A stretch of 64,000 nucleotides of DNA from Oceanospirillaceae bacterium (GCA_013215505.1 JABSQZ010000016.1:91314-155313); one strand, 5' to 3'; shown: positions 35,621-45,255, counted from the stretch's first letter. Made by a program: numbers and translations. Notes: generated by a model not told the origin, from the sequence alone.

Positions 35621-36919
35621 ATGGATATTGAGCACAATATGATCGTAGCTTTAGATATCGGAACCTCAAAAGTAGTTTGCCTGGTGGGAGAAATCTCCGC
35701 CGATGGACAAATTGAGGTGATTGGTGTCGGCTCACATCCTTCAAAGGGTTTGAAAAAAGGGGTTGTCGTTAACATTGAATCGACTGTGAGCTCAATACAG
35801 CGCGCGGTCGAAGAAGCAGAGTTGATGGCAGGATGTAAAATACACTCAGTCACTGTGGGTATAGCGGGTAGCCATATAAGCAGCCAGAATTCCCACGGGA
35901 TTGTGGCAGTGCGTGAGGGTGAAGTCACTGAATTTGACCTGGAGCGGGTAATAGATGCAGCAAGTGCTGTGGCTATCCCTGCGGACAGACGCATTATTCA
36001 TATATTGCCTCAGGAATATTTGATCGATCACCAAGAGGGCATCAAAGAGCCTCTGGGCATGTCTGGTGTTCGACTAGAGGCGAAAGTGCACTTAGTGACA
36101 GGTGCAGCCAATGCGATCCAAAACATTGAAAAGTGTGTACGACGCTGCGGTTTAGAAGTCGATGGTGTCGTACTAGAGCAATTGGCCTCGGCCTATGCAG
36201 TATTGACAGCCGACGAAAAAGATTTGGGCGTTTGCATGGTGGATATTGGGGGTGGTACTACTGACATCGCTATATTTACCCAGGGCGCTATTCGTCACAC
36301 TGGAGTGATCCCGGTAGCGGGTGACCAAGTGACTAATGATATTGCGATGGCATTGCGTACACCTAGCTTCCACGCTGATCAATTAAAGGTTAAGTATGCA
36401 TGTTGCCTGGCGCAGTTAGCCAGCGCCGATGAAACCATCAAAGTACCGAGTGTCGGTGACCGACCGCCGAGAGATTTAAACCGTCAGGCACTAGCGGAAG
36501 TGGTAGAGCCAAGATATGACGAGTTATTCACTTTAGTACAGGATGAATTGCGTCGCAGTGGCTATGATAATCTAGTAGCTGCAGGAGTAGTGCTCACCGG
36601 TGGTACTTCTAAAATGGAAGGTGCAGTTGAGCTAGCGGAAGAAATTTTCCATATGCCAGTGCGTCTGGCGATGCCTAAAGGGGTAAATGGAATGGGGGAT
36701 ATATTACAAAACCCTATTTTCTCTACGAGTATTGGATTATTGCATTATGCCCGTGAAGATCAGCCGCAAGGTAGCAGCGCTTCGCCGACCAGACCAACGG
36801 TAGAAATTAATAAACCCATTTCACCTGATGTGTTAAAAGCACCAGTGATGGCGCGACAAAATAAAGATCGGCCAAATGTCATTCATCGCTTTAAAACTTG
36901 GCTGAGTGGAAATTTTTAG
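35621..36919 (+). CDS. ftsA: Cell division protein FtsA
   Basis: FtsA is the actin-like protein that tethers FtsZ filaments to the membrane and recruits later division proteins. This 432-residue form shows the phosphate-1 motif IVALDIGTSKVVCLVGEI, the 1C subdomain with GCKIHSVTVGIAGSHIS, LHVIPQEY-like RIIHILPQEYLIDHQEGIK, VCMVDIGGGTTDIAIFTQGA, AGVVLTGGTSKMEGAVELAE and the C-terminal amphipathic membrane helix IHRFKTWLSGNF. An ATG six codons later (35639) is an alternative start. ftsZ follows after 197 bp with its own promoter. The usual upstream ftsQ is missing. Confidence 0.93.
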   Translation: MDIEHNMIVALDIGTSKVVCLVGEISADGQIEVIGVGSHPSKGLKKGVVVNIESTVSSIQRAVEEAELMAGCKIHSVTVGIAGSHISSQNSHGIVAVREGEVTEFDLERVIDAASAVAIPADRRIIHILPQEYLIDHQEGIKEPLGMSGVRLEAKVHLVTGAANAIQNIEKCVRRCGLEVDGVVLEQLASAYAVLTADEKDLGVCMVDIGGGTTDIAIFTQGAIRHTGVIPVAGDQVTNDIAMALRTPSFHADQLKVKYACCLAQLASADETIKVPSVGDRPPRDLNRQALAEVVEPRYDELFTLVQDELRRSGYDNLVAAGVVLTGGTSKMEGAVELAEEIFHMPVRLAMPKGVNGMGDILQNPIFSTSIGLLHYAREDQPQGSSASPTRPTVEINKPISPDVLKAPVMARQNKDRPNVIHRFKTWLSGNF

Positions 36920-36998
36920 TTTATTGCAGCTGCAGTACTGAGCTTGTGATAGGCAAATTTGATAAATACAGATTAGCAAAAAGTCGTTGATCAGCAGA

Positions 36999-37029
36999 TT
37001 GACAAAATAGCGGGCAGCTATGGTATAAG
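36999..37029 (+). promoter_or_regulatory. Promoter of ftsZ
   Basis: A perfect -35 TTGACA at 36999-37004 is followed by TGGTATAAG, an extended -10 with TATAAG at 37024-37029, giving a 19-bp spacer. It lies about 90 bp upstream of the ftsZ ATG. Confidence 0.5.
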
Positions 37030-37116
37030 CGGTAAGTAGCCCTCTATTGAGTCAGCTGAGAACAACGGTCTAGCTGGACTGATAAAAATAAGGGCAGAGC
37101 CCGAAGGAGAAAAATC

Positions 37117-38343
37117 ATGTTCGAACTGGCAGATAGTCTTCCAGAAAACGCTATCATTAAGGTTATTGGTGTAGGTGGCGGTGGCGGGAATGCTGTTCAG
37201 CACATGCTTACTACAGATATTGAAGGGGTGGAGTTCATCTGCGCCAATACAGACGCTCAGGCATTGCACAATATGTCTACCGGCTCTGTGATTCAAATCG
37301 GTGGTGAGCTGACAAAAGGTTTAGGAGCGGGAGCCAACCCTGAAGTAGGTCGTCAGGCGGCACTGGAAGATCGTCAGCAAATTGCTGAGATGATCGAAGG
37401 TGCAGATATGATATTCATCACTGCAGGCATGGGCGGCGGTACCGGAACAGGTGCGGCACCGATAGTGGCTGAAGTGGCCAAAGAATTAGGCATTTTAACC
37501 GTTGCAGTAGTGACCAAGCCATTTCCTTTCGAGGGTCGCAAGAGAATGCGCATCGCCGATGAGGGGATCAACGAGCTTAAAGATAACGTCGATTCACTGA
37601 TCATTATTCCAAATGAAAAATTAATGCAGGTAATGGGCAAAAATTGTTCATTGATCAATGCCTTCAATGCGGCCAACGATGTCTTAAGTAACGCGGTGCG
37701 TGGTATTGCCGATCTTATTACACGCCCGGGTATGATTAACGTGGATTTCGCTGACGTACGTGCAGTAATGGCCTCTATGGGCATGGCGATGATGGGTACT
37801 GGTAGTGCCAGTGGCGATGATCGCGCGATTGAAGCGACCGAAGCAGCCATTAAGAGCCCACTGTTAGAAGATGTGGATTTAAAAGGTGCCAGTGGCATCT
37901 TAGTTAACATCACCGCGGGTTTGGATTTGAGTTTGGGTGAGTTCACCGAAGTTGGACAAATTATCGAAGAGTATGCCTCTGAGAACGCAACGGTGGTTGT
38001 CGGTACTGTAATTGATCCGGATATGACTGATGAGCTAAGAGTAACGGTTGTCGCTACAGGCTTAGTTGCAGTCGCTGCTGAAGAAATTAAAGTTGAAACC
38101 GCACAAGTGAAAGTGGCGGCCAGTGGTGGGTCATCAGTGCGCGCAAGCGCTGGGACAAATTACTCGCAGCATCAGATGGATTTACCGGTAAAAAGCAAAA
38201 TACGTGATCACAGTGGCCGTACCCACTTACAGGAGCATGTCGAAATTCCGCCAGAGCCAGTGCAGCAACCACTGCAGAAAACTGGAACAGGCGATTTAGA
38301 CTTTCTAGACATTCCCGCTTTTTTACGCCGCCAAGCTGATTAA
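37117..38343 (+). CDS. ftsZ: Cell division protein FtsZ
   Basis: FtsZ is the tubulin-like GTPase that forms the division ring. This 408-residue form has [20 protein letters not shown], the tubulin signature [28 protein letters not shown]-type [20 protein letters not shown], and the conserved C-terminal peptide [14 protein letters not shown] that binds FtsA and ZipA. A strong GAAGGAG ribosome-binding site precedes the ATG. It ends in a good terminator and is followed by a convergent unrelated gene, not lpxC. Confidence 0.96.
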   Translation: MFELADSLPENAIIKVIGVGGGGGNAVQHMLTTDIEGVEFICANTDAQALHNMSTGSVIQIGGELTKGLGAGANPEVGRQAALEDRQQIAEMIEGADMIFITAGMGGGTGTGAAPIVAEVAKELGILTVAVVTKPFPFEGRKRMRIADEGINELKDNVDSLIIIPNEKLMQVMGKNCSLINAFNAANDVLSNAVRGIADLITRPGMINVDFADVRAVMASMGMAMMGTGSASGDDRAIEATEAAIKSPLLEDVDLKGASGILVNITAGLDLSLGEFTEVGQIIEEYASENATVVVGTVIDPDMTDELRVTVVATGLVAVAAEEIKVETAQVKVAASGGSSVRASAGTNYSQHQMDLPVKSKIRDHSGRTHLQEHVEIPPEPVQQPLQKTGTGDLDFLDIPAFLRRQAD

Positions 38344-38362
38344 AGCTTGGTCTCTCTTTGTT

Positions 38363-38388
38363 AGGCCGCTGCAAGGCGGCTTTTTTTT
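38363..38388 (+). terminator. Rho-independent terminator of ftsZ
   Basis: GCCGC at 38365-38369 pairs with GCGGC at 38376-38380 around a short loop, followed by eight T residues. Confidence 0.85.
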
Positions 38389-38485
38389 GCCTAAAAACTA
38401 GCAGATGTTGCCAGCTTAGCTTAGATCATCTACCGCATTGATGTTCAGCTAATCGGCATAGCTGCAACGCCATCGGCACAGTCTG

Positions 38486-39316
38486 TCAGCTCTGGTGCAG
38501 TTGCTGTCTGAGTATCAGCATTAAGCTGTCGGCCCACTTGGCGACACTGATGCTCATCTGTGTATTCATGCTGCTAACGACTGACCGATGGAATTTTATA
38601 GTGGCTTTTTTAGTCAAAAATACTTCATAATCCGACAGTTGTTGCGCACTCAGATCTTTATATGAGTAGACAAAGGACAATATAATCACTTGTTCGATAG
38701 CGGCCCGCAATTGTTTCCGCGAGGCGTTTAAATATGTGTTGTACTGGGCAATGCTGGCTCGGTTGGAGGGGCGCAGTGCGGTCATCACGACCATATAAAT
38801 CCCGGCGCCACTAATGTTCTGCATATCCATGGTTGAGTCTGTGACAGCATATAAAGTATCAATACGCCTGGCGAAATCAACCAGCTTAGTATTGAGTAAT
38901 AAGCTTTTGCTCTCTTTGATAATTTGTTTGAAAGCGGATTTGGATGAGGCGTTTAGCTCTGCCAGAGTGATCTTAGTGCCTAAGTCAGACTCGTACCAGC
39001 GCAGCAGCTGCAGGGCTTGATCTTGAGTCAGGGAGTGCTTGATAGAGAGTTTAATGGCTTCAAGTATGTCACTCGCCAGTATCGAATCGTCGACAGTACT
39101 GGCCATCAAGTTGATCACTGAATCGGGAATTTGCTGATTGGGTCGGGCAGCCGAATTCAATCCCTGTTTGATTAATTGGGGAAATTGGCTCACCTGAGCA
39201 GTGATCCCAGAGGAGATGAGGATTTTGTTGAGTGACTGATCATCAATTTCTGCCCAGCTAAGGCTGCTGAGGCCAAATGTGATTAACAGGGCAATGACTT
39301 TAACTGGATTTAGCAT
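38486..39316 (-). CDS. Secreted helical protein of unknown function (DUF2059-like)
   Basis: This 276-residue protein has a signal peptide (VIALLITFGLSSLSWAEI, cleavage probably after SWA). The mature part is rich in leucine, serine and glutamine and looks mostly helical. SLTQDQALQLLRWYESDLGT and KDLSAQQLSDYEVFLTKKAT resemble the DUF2059-type helix repeats found in exported proteins of unknown role. No catalytic motif is seen. It converges on ftsZ and has no obvious partner gene. Confidence 0.7.
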   Translation of the reverse strand: MLNPVKVIALLITFGLSSLSWAEIDDQSLNKILISSGITAQVSQFPQLIKQGLNSAARPNQQIPDSVINLMASTVDDSILASDILEAIKLSIKHSLTQDQALQLLRWYESDLGTKITLAELNASSKSAFKQIIKESKSLLLNTKLVDFARRIDTLYAVTDSTMDMQNISGAGIYMVVMTALRPSNRASIAQYNTYLNASRKQLRAAIEQVIILSFVYSYKDLSAQQLSDYEVFLTKKATIKFHRSVVSSMNTQMSISVAKWADSLMLILRQQLHQS

Positions 39317-39869
39317 AGTGGCTCCGTTTTCTTTAGTGACCAGTGAGACTCAAAGGTTACTTTTGGACGAATTGGAGGTGCAAAATAATGAGGAGCGTGC
39401 GACAAATTGCAGCGCCTGATTAATCCCGGAAGGCTTAAGTTGAGATCCGCTTTACCGGCATTAGTACGGCAAAAATCGCTGGCAGTGGATATAAGTTGCA
39501 AGATAGTTGTTATTCCACTGCGCTACAAATTAGCTGGTAAATCGCTTTATTAGCTTTAGATAGTCGCACTTCCGCTATTAATTTTAGCAAGCAGAAAATT
39601 AATTGTGAACTCCGTAGAGTGAATTACGATTTATGACTAAGCCTTGTTAGTAGTGCGCTAAGTGCAGTAAAAAACTGCAGTGGTTGAGGACTTGAGAAAA
39701 ATGTTATGCATTGCGCCGCTAGTTCTTGGTCAGGGATATTAAAAAGTGTTGAAGTTAAGGGGCTTGTTGAAGAAATTATGCGTTTGACTGTTAGGGTAAT
39801 TTAGCTGGGTCTTAGTTAGTGGCATTAAAAAGCCTCAATTAAGAGGCTTAGTATCTAGCTGCTTTAGGT
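39317..39869. other. Intergenic region
   Basis: These 553 bp hold no gene I can support. The terminator of the aminotransferase gene lies at its right end (39826-39850). Confidence 0.55.
39826..39850 (-). terminator. Terminator of the D-amino-acid transaminase gene
   Basis: On the minus strand AAGCCTC and GAGGCTT form a 7-bp stem with a 6-base loop, followed by TTTT AATG. It lies 20 bp past the stop codon of the transaminase. Confidence 0.7.
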
Positions 39870-40736
39870 TTAGCTGTGGGTAAACTTAGCCGCGGTATAA
39901 ATAGCCATGGCTTTTTCCCATACCGGGCCAATGGTACCGTCCCCGACATTGACACCGTCTATCTTAACGATAGCAGCGATCTCTTTAGAAGAGCTGCTGA
40001 TCCAGACTTCATCGGCGTTGCGTACTTCTTCCATAGTGACGGTGCGCTCTTCAATGGCAATCGAGCCATCGGCTTTGATGCTGTCAATAATGATCCGACG
40101 AGTGATGCCCGGCAGGATTTGGTTGTCCTGAATCGGGGTGATGATGACACCGTCTTTGACTATATAGGCGTTGACCGAGCTGCCTTCAGTCAGTTCATCG
40201 TTAGTATTGTAAAGCAGGCATTCACTGTTGCCACTGGCGTGTCCCTGTTGGAAGTGCATGACGTTGCCAAGCAGAGCAGTAGATTTTATGTGGCAGCGCT
40301 TCCAGCGTAAGTCCTGGCTAGTGGTAACAGTGTAGCTGGTAGCGGCACTACGATCGACCGGCTCAGGCTCTTTGATAGCAAAAGTGAAGCAAAAAATTGT
40401 CGGCGTAACGTTTTCAGGGTAAGCGTGATACCTTTTAGTATCAGTGCCACGAGAAACATGTACATAGACACCTAAATTGTTGTCGGCGCCATCATTTTTG
40501 GCAATTAGATCGTCCAGTAATGTGATCCAGTCATCTAAGTTTTTGTCGCACTTGATCTCGATAGATGCCAGGCCGTCAAGCATGCGCTGGATATGTGGAA
40601 TCAAGCCTACAGACTTGCCTTTGTAATAGGGAATAACTTCGTAGATGCCGTCGCCAAATAAAAAGCCGCGATCCAGTGGAGAAATTCTCGCCTGGTCTAA
40701 AGGTAAATATTCGCCGTTTAGGTATGCTGTATCCAT
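39870..40736 (-). CDS. dat: D-amino-acid transaminase (D-alanine aminotransferase type)
   Basis: This 288-residue fold-type IV PLP enzyme matches D-amino-acid aminotransferases. It opens AYLNGEYLPLDQARISPLDR and GFLFGDGIYEVIPYYKG. The PLP lysine lies in RWKRCHIKSTALLGNVM. LTEGSSVNAYIVKDGVIITP and ILPGITRRIIIDSIK follow, with VWISSSSKEIAAIVKIDG at the end. The family moves the amino group between D-alanine and 2-oxoglutarate to make D-glutamate and pyruvate, reversibly. It is divergent from a LysR gene and lies 5 kb from genes related to D-glutamate cyclase and 5-oxoprolinase, so a role in D-glutamate metabolism is likely. Confidence 0.85.
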   Translation of the reverse strand: MDTAYLNGEYLPLDQARISPLDRGFLFGDGIYEVIPYYKGKSVGLIPHIQRMLDGLASIEIKCDKNLDDWITLLDDLIAKNDGADNNLGVYVHVSRGTDTKRYHAYPENVTPTIFCFTFAIKEPEPVDRSAATSYTVTTSQDLRWKRCHIKSTALLGNVMHFQQGHASGNSECLLYNTNDELTEGSSVNAYIVKDGVIITPIQDNQILPGITRRIIIDSIKADGSIAIEERTVTMEEVRNADEVWISSSSKEIAAIVKIDGVNVGDGTIGPVWEKAMAIYTAAKFTHS

Positions 40737-40939
40737 TGTTTGCCTCTCTGATTTGCACTAGTCGTAGGACAAACAGTTATACTCTTTTCTACGACAGTAA
40801 TAGTTGGGCGAACATATTTGACCAAAAGTGATATATTTGCAAGCATCGGTTTAACAAAATAAAAATAGCCTAGAAATTTCATTGTTGAAGTATATAGTTT
40901 TGTATATTTAGTAATTGTCAGTAAATATCACTGGCTGAA

Positions 40940-40957
40940 TAGTTGTAGCATCAACTA
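40940..40957. promoter_or_regulatory. Candidate LysR operator (TAGTTG-N6-CAACTA)
   Basis: A perfect 6-bp inverted repeat with a 6-bp spacer lies in the region between dat and the divergent LysR gene, 50 bp upstream of the LysR start. LysR proteins commonly bind such sites in divergent promoter regions. Confidence 0.35.
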
Positions 40958-41006
40958 AATAATAGTAACAGACTATTTTCGCCATTTTTAGAGCACAGAA
41001 GTATAT

Positions 41007-41891
41007 ATGCGCATACGTAATTTGTCTTCATTTGTGAAAGTCGCCAGGCTCGGTAGTTTTCGTGCAGCTTCAGTGCAGCTGCATGTGAGTCAGCCGGCTA
41101 TTTCAGCACGTATTAATGCCCTGGAAGATGAACTGGGAGTCAGTTTGTTCAGGCGCGGGAAAAGTGGCACTGACCTTACAGAAAAGGGCGGCGAGTTGCT
41201 GCCCTTGGCCGAAAAATTATTGGCTATAGCGCAGGAAATGCAGCTGCAGGCCGGGCAGAAACAACAACAAAAAGGCATCCTGAAAATAGGTATAGCCGAT
41301 ACTTTGGCACATTTGTGGCTGACACCTTTATTGCAGTTGTGGCAGCAGCAACACCCGCAAATCTCCTTCGAATTAACCAGCGATGTCAGCCCGGTACTGA
41401 TCAAGCAGTTGCAGCAGCACCAGATAGATTTAACCTTGATGGTTGCAGAGCAGACCAACCCTCATGCAGTGATCGCTCAGTCGTTGTGTAGCTATCCGCA
41501 GGTGTGGGTTATAAAGGCAGATGATCGCTTAAAGAAGAGTTGCTGGAGTATCAGGGAGATGGCCAGCAGGCCTATCTTAAGTTTCCCCAGAGATACTTCT
41601 CCATGGCACTATTTACAGCAGTTATTTAAAAGTGAAGCCAGTCAGGCGGTGATTCATACTTGCAGTTCTGTCGCCAGTTTAATTAGCTTAACCGAGCAGG
41701 GTTTGGGAATAGCGCTGTTACCACTGCCACTGGTAGAAAAACAATTGGCCAGAGGTTCTCTGGCGCTGATAAATACTGAGATAGAACCTTTAACATTAGA
41801 CTTTTGTTGCTGTTGGCGTGCCGATGAAGAGAGCCTGCTGCCAAAATCACTGGCAGATTCAGCCACCGCTGTTATGGCCAGTGGCAAATAG
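41007..41891 (+). CDS. LysR-family transcriptional regulator
   Basis: This 294-residue regulator has the LysR N terminus (MRIRNLSSFVKVARLGSFRA, LHVSQPAISARINALEDELG). The effector domain includes LKIGIADTLAHLWLTPLLQL, DLTLMVAEQTNPHAVIAQSL and LTEQGLGIALLPLPLVEKQL. It is divergent from the D-amino-acid transaminase gene, its most probable target, and convergent with the 5-oxoprolinase operon. A small palindrome lies in the shared promoter region. The ligand is unknown. Confidence 0.87.
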   Translation: MRIRNLSSFVKVARLGSFRAASVQLHVSQPAISARINALEDELGVSLFRRGKSGTDLTEKGGELLPLAEKLLAIAQEMQLQAGQKQQQKGILKIGIADTLAHLWLTPLLQLWQQQHPQISFELTSDVSPVLIKQLQQHQIDLTLMVAEQTNPHAVIAQSLCSYPQVWVIKADDRLKKSCWSIREMASRPILSFPRDTSPWHYLQQLFKSEASQAVIHTCSSVASLISLTEQGLGIALLPLPLVEKQLARGSLALINTEIEPLTLDFCCCWRADEESLLPKSLADSATAVMASGK

Positions 41892-41900
41892 CTGGAACAT

Positions 41901-41931
41901 CGCTGAGAACGCCGGGCAGAGCCTCTCAGCG
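41901..41931. terminator. Inverted repeat between convergent LysR and DUF4392 genes
   Basis: CGCTGAGA at 41901-41908 pairs with TCTCAGCG at 41924-41931 around a 15-base loop. It lies between the two convergent stop codons. No good T-run follows directly, so its role as a terminator is uncertain. Confidence 0.35.
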
Positions 41932-41954
41932 GAACAGGCAGTGGAGTCTTTTTG

Positions 41955-42806
41955 CTAAGCTCTGCCTATCAATTTACGCAACTCTAAAATAACCGATTCC
42001 CCCTCAGAAAAATCTAAGCCATCTTCCGTTAACTCGTTGATCCTGGTGACCCCGTCGACGCTGCCATGGCCTGAGAGGAAAGTCAGAATTTCTTCCAAGT
42101 TGACCGCAGCTAGCAAGTCGATGTCATTCCAGACACTGAGTATCGCCATAATGCCGTAGGCTCCCCAGTTGGACACATCAGCGATCAGTAATTCATCTAC
42201 TCTAGTGGTAGAAGTGATTATGTCTAAATCTTTCAGGGCAGCAGTGATGTTGCCCATGCCTATCTCATTACCCCCATCACCTATACCGATGGTGGGGCAC
42301 TTAGCATTGTTGATAAAGGTATCAAAACAGGCAGTGCGCGAGCTGATGCTCTCGCCGCGCATATTATAGTAACCACCGTCCGCAGCTTGCCCTGGACGCT
42401 CAATAGAAAGTACCGCATCCGGTTGGTAGTGATAAAGTGCCTGAAAAGCTTCCAAAGTGCGCTCCTGGTGCTCGCCAACGCGGATCTCATGGACTCTGAA
42501 ATCTTCCATCAGCGCTTGGGAAACCGGCGGGCCGCAGACAATAATCGGCGTGGCGCCCAAGGTTTCCAGAGCTTTATAGAGTGCAATAGCGCCCACCGGT
42601 CCGTCTGTTTCAAAAGTATCGACCACCGGGAAGCCTGTGCCAATCAAGACGTGGCCTTTACACTTATTTAAAATCCGTGCCGCTCTTAAGTAGTAGCCGG
42701 TTTGCAGTGCGCCTTGCACATCTTTCATGCCACGCAAGTTACGCTTTACCAACAGGTCTTCTATCTGCTTGCTCAGTGCAGCTTCATCTTTAACTGTATA
42801 TGTCAT
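41955..42806 (-). CDS. DUF4392 protein, homologous to C-terminal half of D-glutamate cyclase
   Basis: This 283-residue protein matches the DUF4392 family, which forms the C-terminal part of animal D-glutamate cyclase (DGLUCY). Key stretches are HVLIGTGFPVVDTFETDGPV, GAIALYKALETLGATPIIVC, DAVLSIERPGQAADGGYYNM and PTIGIGDGGNEIGMGNI. The ATG at 42806 with GGAG upstream was chosen; a longer frame would run into pxpC. It is the last gene of the operon DUF1445-pxpA-pxpB-pxpC-DUF4392. In animals the N-terminal half (DUF1445) and this half are fused; here they sit at opposite ends of the 5-oxoprolinase genes. The activity in bacteria is an inference. Confidence 0.8.
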   Translation of the reverse strand: MTYTVKDEAALSKQIEDLLVKRNLRGMKDVQGALQTGYYLRAARILNKCKGHVLIGTGFPVVDTFETDGPVGAIALYKALETLGATPIIVCGPPVSQALMEDFRVHEIRVGEHQERTLEAFQALYHYQPDAVLSIERPGQAADGGYYNMRGESISSRTACFDTFINNAKCPTIGIGDGGNEIGMGNITAALKDLDIITSTTRVDELLIADVSNWGAYGIMAILSVWNDIDLLAAVNLEEILTFLSGHGSVDGVTRINELTEDGLDFSEGESVILELRKLIGRA

Positions 42807-42825
42807 TTTCTCTCCGCACTGATTC

Positions 42826-43764
42826 TCAGGCAATGTTTACCAATGCAACATTTTGGTAACGTTGTCTGGCTAAATGATTGATGTTATGGGCGCGCTCCAT
42901 GCTTATTTGTTCAAATGCCACCTTGTTGCCGGGCATTAATTGTGACAGTTTCGCGGTATCCAGTGCGATAACTGAGCCGATTTTTGGGTAGCCACCAATA
43001 GTTTGCCGGTCATTCATCAGCACTATCGGCTGGCCGTCGGCAGGTATTTGAATGGCTCCATGGCAGATGCCCTCAGACAAAATGCCGTTCAGTGACGATT
43101 TAATCTGCTGACCTTGCAACCTAAAGCCCATGCGGTCAACTTTGTCACTCAATTGATAATCACTGCTAAAAAACAGGCGCTGCTGCACCCGATCAAACGA
43201 TTGCTGCTGGTAGCCTAAAACGACCTTAAGTAGCAATTGGCTCGGGTAGTGAGGTATTTCGGCTTCAGGCACTGCTAACAAGCTGGCTTGTTTCACTCTA
43301 GTGCAAGGCAATAAGTCGCCGATCATTAACTTACCACCATTGATACCGCCGATGCTCTCTCTGGCGACAGTGGAGGTGCTAGTGAATGAAGGGGTAAAAT
43401 TAAAGCCGCCTTTAACCGCTAAATAGGCACGGGCACCGGCAGTGGCAAAGCCAAATTCGATTTTGTCACCTTCGCTTATTTTTTGGACTTGCCAATAACT
43501 GCAGTCCCTGCCATTGATTTTTAGTGGCATAGTGGCACCCGTCACAGCGATGTATGTGTCAGTTTCAGCTTCTAATACCAAACCGCCAATGCTGATCTCC
43601 AGTGCACTGGAGTTGACTGGGTTTTCACAGAGGCGATTGGCCCAGTTAAAGGCGAGGGCATCCAACGGGCCGCCGTTGGTCAGACCTATGCGATGTTGGC
43701 CGTAGCGGCCTGCATCTTGAATCAGTGTTAGCAGCCCAGGCTGTATTACTTTGAAAGCGCTCAT
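42826..43764 (-). CDS. pxpC: 5-oxoprolinase subunit PxpC (KipA-type carboxyltransferase-like)
   Basis: This 312-residue protein matches the allophanate hydrolase subunit 2 / KipA family. Typical stretches are LTLIQDAGRYGQHRIGLTNG, GPLDALAFNWANRL, FNFTPSFTSTSTVARESIGG and QTIGGYPKIGSVIALDTAKL. With PxpA and PxpB it forms the ATP-dependent bacterial 5-oxoprolinase that opens 5-oxoproline to glutamate. ATG at 43764 with GGGGGTG upstream was chosen over a GTG at 43818 that overlaps pxpB and has no spaced ribosome-binding site. DUF4392 follows after 19 bp. Confidence 0.9.
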   Translation of the reverse strand: MSAFKVIQPGLLTLIQDAGRYGQHRIGLTNGGPLDALAFNWANRLCENPVNSSALEISIGGLVLEAETDTYIAVTGATMPLKINGRDCSYWQVQKISEGDKIEFGFATAGARAYLAVKGGFNFTPSFTSTSTVARESIGGINGGKLMIGDLLPCTRVKQASLLAVPEAEIPHYPSQLLLKVVLGYQQQSFDRVQQRLFFSSDYQLSDKVDRMGFRLQGQQIKSSLNGILSEGICHGAIQIPADGQPIVLMNDRQTIGGYPKIGSVIALDTAKLSQLMPGNKVAFEQISMERAHNINHLARQRYQNVALVNIA

Positions 43765-43807
43765 CTGTACACCCCCAAAATAGCGAGTTGGCAGAGGTTG
43801 GTCAATT

Positions 43808-44485
43808 TCACAACTCACCTCCTAGTGCCAGATACTGCTCGCGGTCTATGGCTTTAAATTTGATACTGTCACCGACCTGCACTAGCATACATGGCGTGGC
43901 AGCGGCATCGAACATAGGAGTCGGGCAGAGGCCAATTAAATTCCAGCCACCGGGAGACTGCGCCGGGTAGACCGCTGTTTGCCGGTCGGCGATGGCCACG
44001 GCACCGCGAGGTACCTTTAATCTTGGGGTGGTCAGGCGTGGCGCGGCAATACGTGGATCTACTTCGCCTAAAAAGGCGAAGCCTGGGGCGAAGCCAATCG
44101 CGTAGACCCGATATTCCATGGAGCTGTGAATAGCAATTACCTCTTCGACACTGAGCTTGGCATTGTCGGCCAATAGTTGCAGATCGGGGCCAGATTCAGT
44201 GCTGTAGTATGAAGGTAACTCAATCACTTTGCCCTGCTGTTGCTCTGAGCCGCCAAGGTTTTTCAGCGCCTGCCTGATGCAGGAGTTGACAAAATAGTGA
44301 TCGGTGCTGAATTGATTGTAAATTATCAGCAGCGATGCATAGGAGGGCACCATATCAATCAAATGTTCAGCCAGTGAGCTCTCAAGCTGCAACATGGCCT
44401 GCTGTACCTGAGCCGAAACCTGTGGGTCGGTAGCCTCGGCAAAATAAATTATCAGCGAGTTCTCGCCCGCAATTTCGACATGCAT
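43808..44485 (-). CDS. pxpB: 5-oxoprolinase subunit PxpB (KipI-type)
   Basis: This 225-residue protein belongs to the allophanate hydrolase subunit 1 / KipI family. The hallmark YRVYAIGFAPGFAFLGEVDP is present, followed by RLTTPRLKVPRGAVAIADRQ, TAVYPAQSPGGWNLIGLCPT and PCMLVQVGDSIKF. It starts five bases after pxpA and its message continues into pxpC. It is a subunit of the 5-oxoprolinase complex; the Bacillus homologue KipI was first known as an inhibitor of the sporulation kinase KinA. Confidence 0.92.
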   Translation of the reverse strand: MHVEIAGENSLIIYFAEATDPQVSAQVQQAMLQLESSLAEHLIDMVPSYASLLIIYNQFSTDHYFVNSCIRQALKNLGGSEQQQGKVIELPSYYSTESGPDLQLLADNAKLSVEEVIAIHSSMEYRVYAIGFAPGFAFLGEVDPRIAAPRLTTPRLKVPRGAVAIADRQTAVYPAQSPGGWNLIGLCPTPMFDAAATPCMLVQVGDSIKFKAIDREQYLALGGEL

Positions 44486-44490
44486 GACGG

Positions 44491-45240
44491 TTAGCTTTCC
44501 TGAATCAGTTGACGAATTTCAGCGATGGCGTTAACACCTTCCATATTGTCGCCATGCACACACAAAGTATTAGCGTGTAATTGAATCTCTTTGCCTGAGG
44601 CACTAATTACAGTGCCACTGTCACAGAGCCTGCGCACTTGTGCCAACATCTTCTCTCTGGAGTGCACCGCACCTGCTTTAGTACGAGACATCAAACGACC
44701 ATCGTCTTCGTAGCAGCGATCGGCAAAAGCTTCAAACCAGATCTGCAGTCCATACTGATTAGCTTCTTGGCGATGCAGCTCGGCATCCGGAGTACCTTGG
44801 AGCATCAAGACCACTGGACGATGGTAATTGGCCACCGCCTGCATAATGCTGGCGCGTACGCTATCTTTAGACATCATGTCGTTATACAAGGCGCCATGGG
44901 GTTTCACGTATTCCATGCACAGTCCCTGAATGGCGGCCATGCCATCTAGTGCTGCCATTTGGTATTGCACCATGCTCTGAATCTCAGCATCACTGGCGTT
45001 AATCGAACGACGACCAAAACCAACCAGATCCGGGTAGCCAGGGTGGGCACCGACACAGACATCATATTTTTTCGCCAGTGCCAGGGTCTTGTGCATCACC
45101 AGTGGATCACCGGCATGAAAACCACAGGCGATATTGGCCTGATCGACGTGCGGCATCACCGCCTCGTCCATACCTACTTTCCAGGAGCCAAAACTTTCAC
45201 CCAGATCACAATTCAATTTTAACTTGTTCGTTTGTGGCAT
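44491..45240 (-). CDS. pxpA: 5-oxoprolinase subunit PxpA (LamB/YcsF family)
   Basis: This 249-residue protein matches the LamB/YcsF family. It opens LKLNCDLGESFGSWKVGMDE, then DQANIACGFHAGDPLVMHKT, VGAHPGYPDLVGFGRRSI and VKPHGALYNDM. The C-terminal part reads IQLHANTLCVHGDNMEGVNA. These are the invariant parts of the family that forms 5-oxoprolinase with PxpB and PxpC. GGAG lies upstream of the ATG. It is the second gene of the operon. Confidence 0.94.
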   Translation of the reverse strand: MPQTNKLKLNCDLGESFGSWKVGMDEAVMPHVDQANIACGFHAGDPLVMHKTLALAKKYDVCVGAHPGYPDLVGFGRRSINASDAEIQSMVQYQMAALDGMAAIQGLCMEYVKPHGALYNDMMSKDSVRASIMQAVANYHRPVVLMLQGTPDAELHRQEANQYGLQIWFEAFADRCYEDDGRLMSRTKAGAVHSREKMLAQVRRLCDSGTVISASGKEIQLHANTLCVHGDNMEGVNAIAEIRQLIQES

Positions 45241-45255
45241 GCTTAAATCTCCGAA

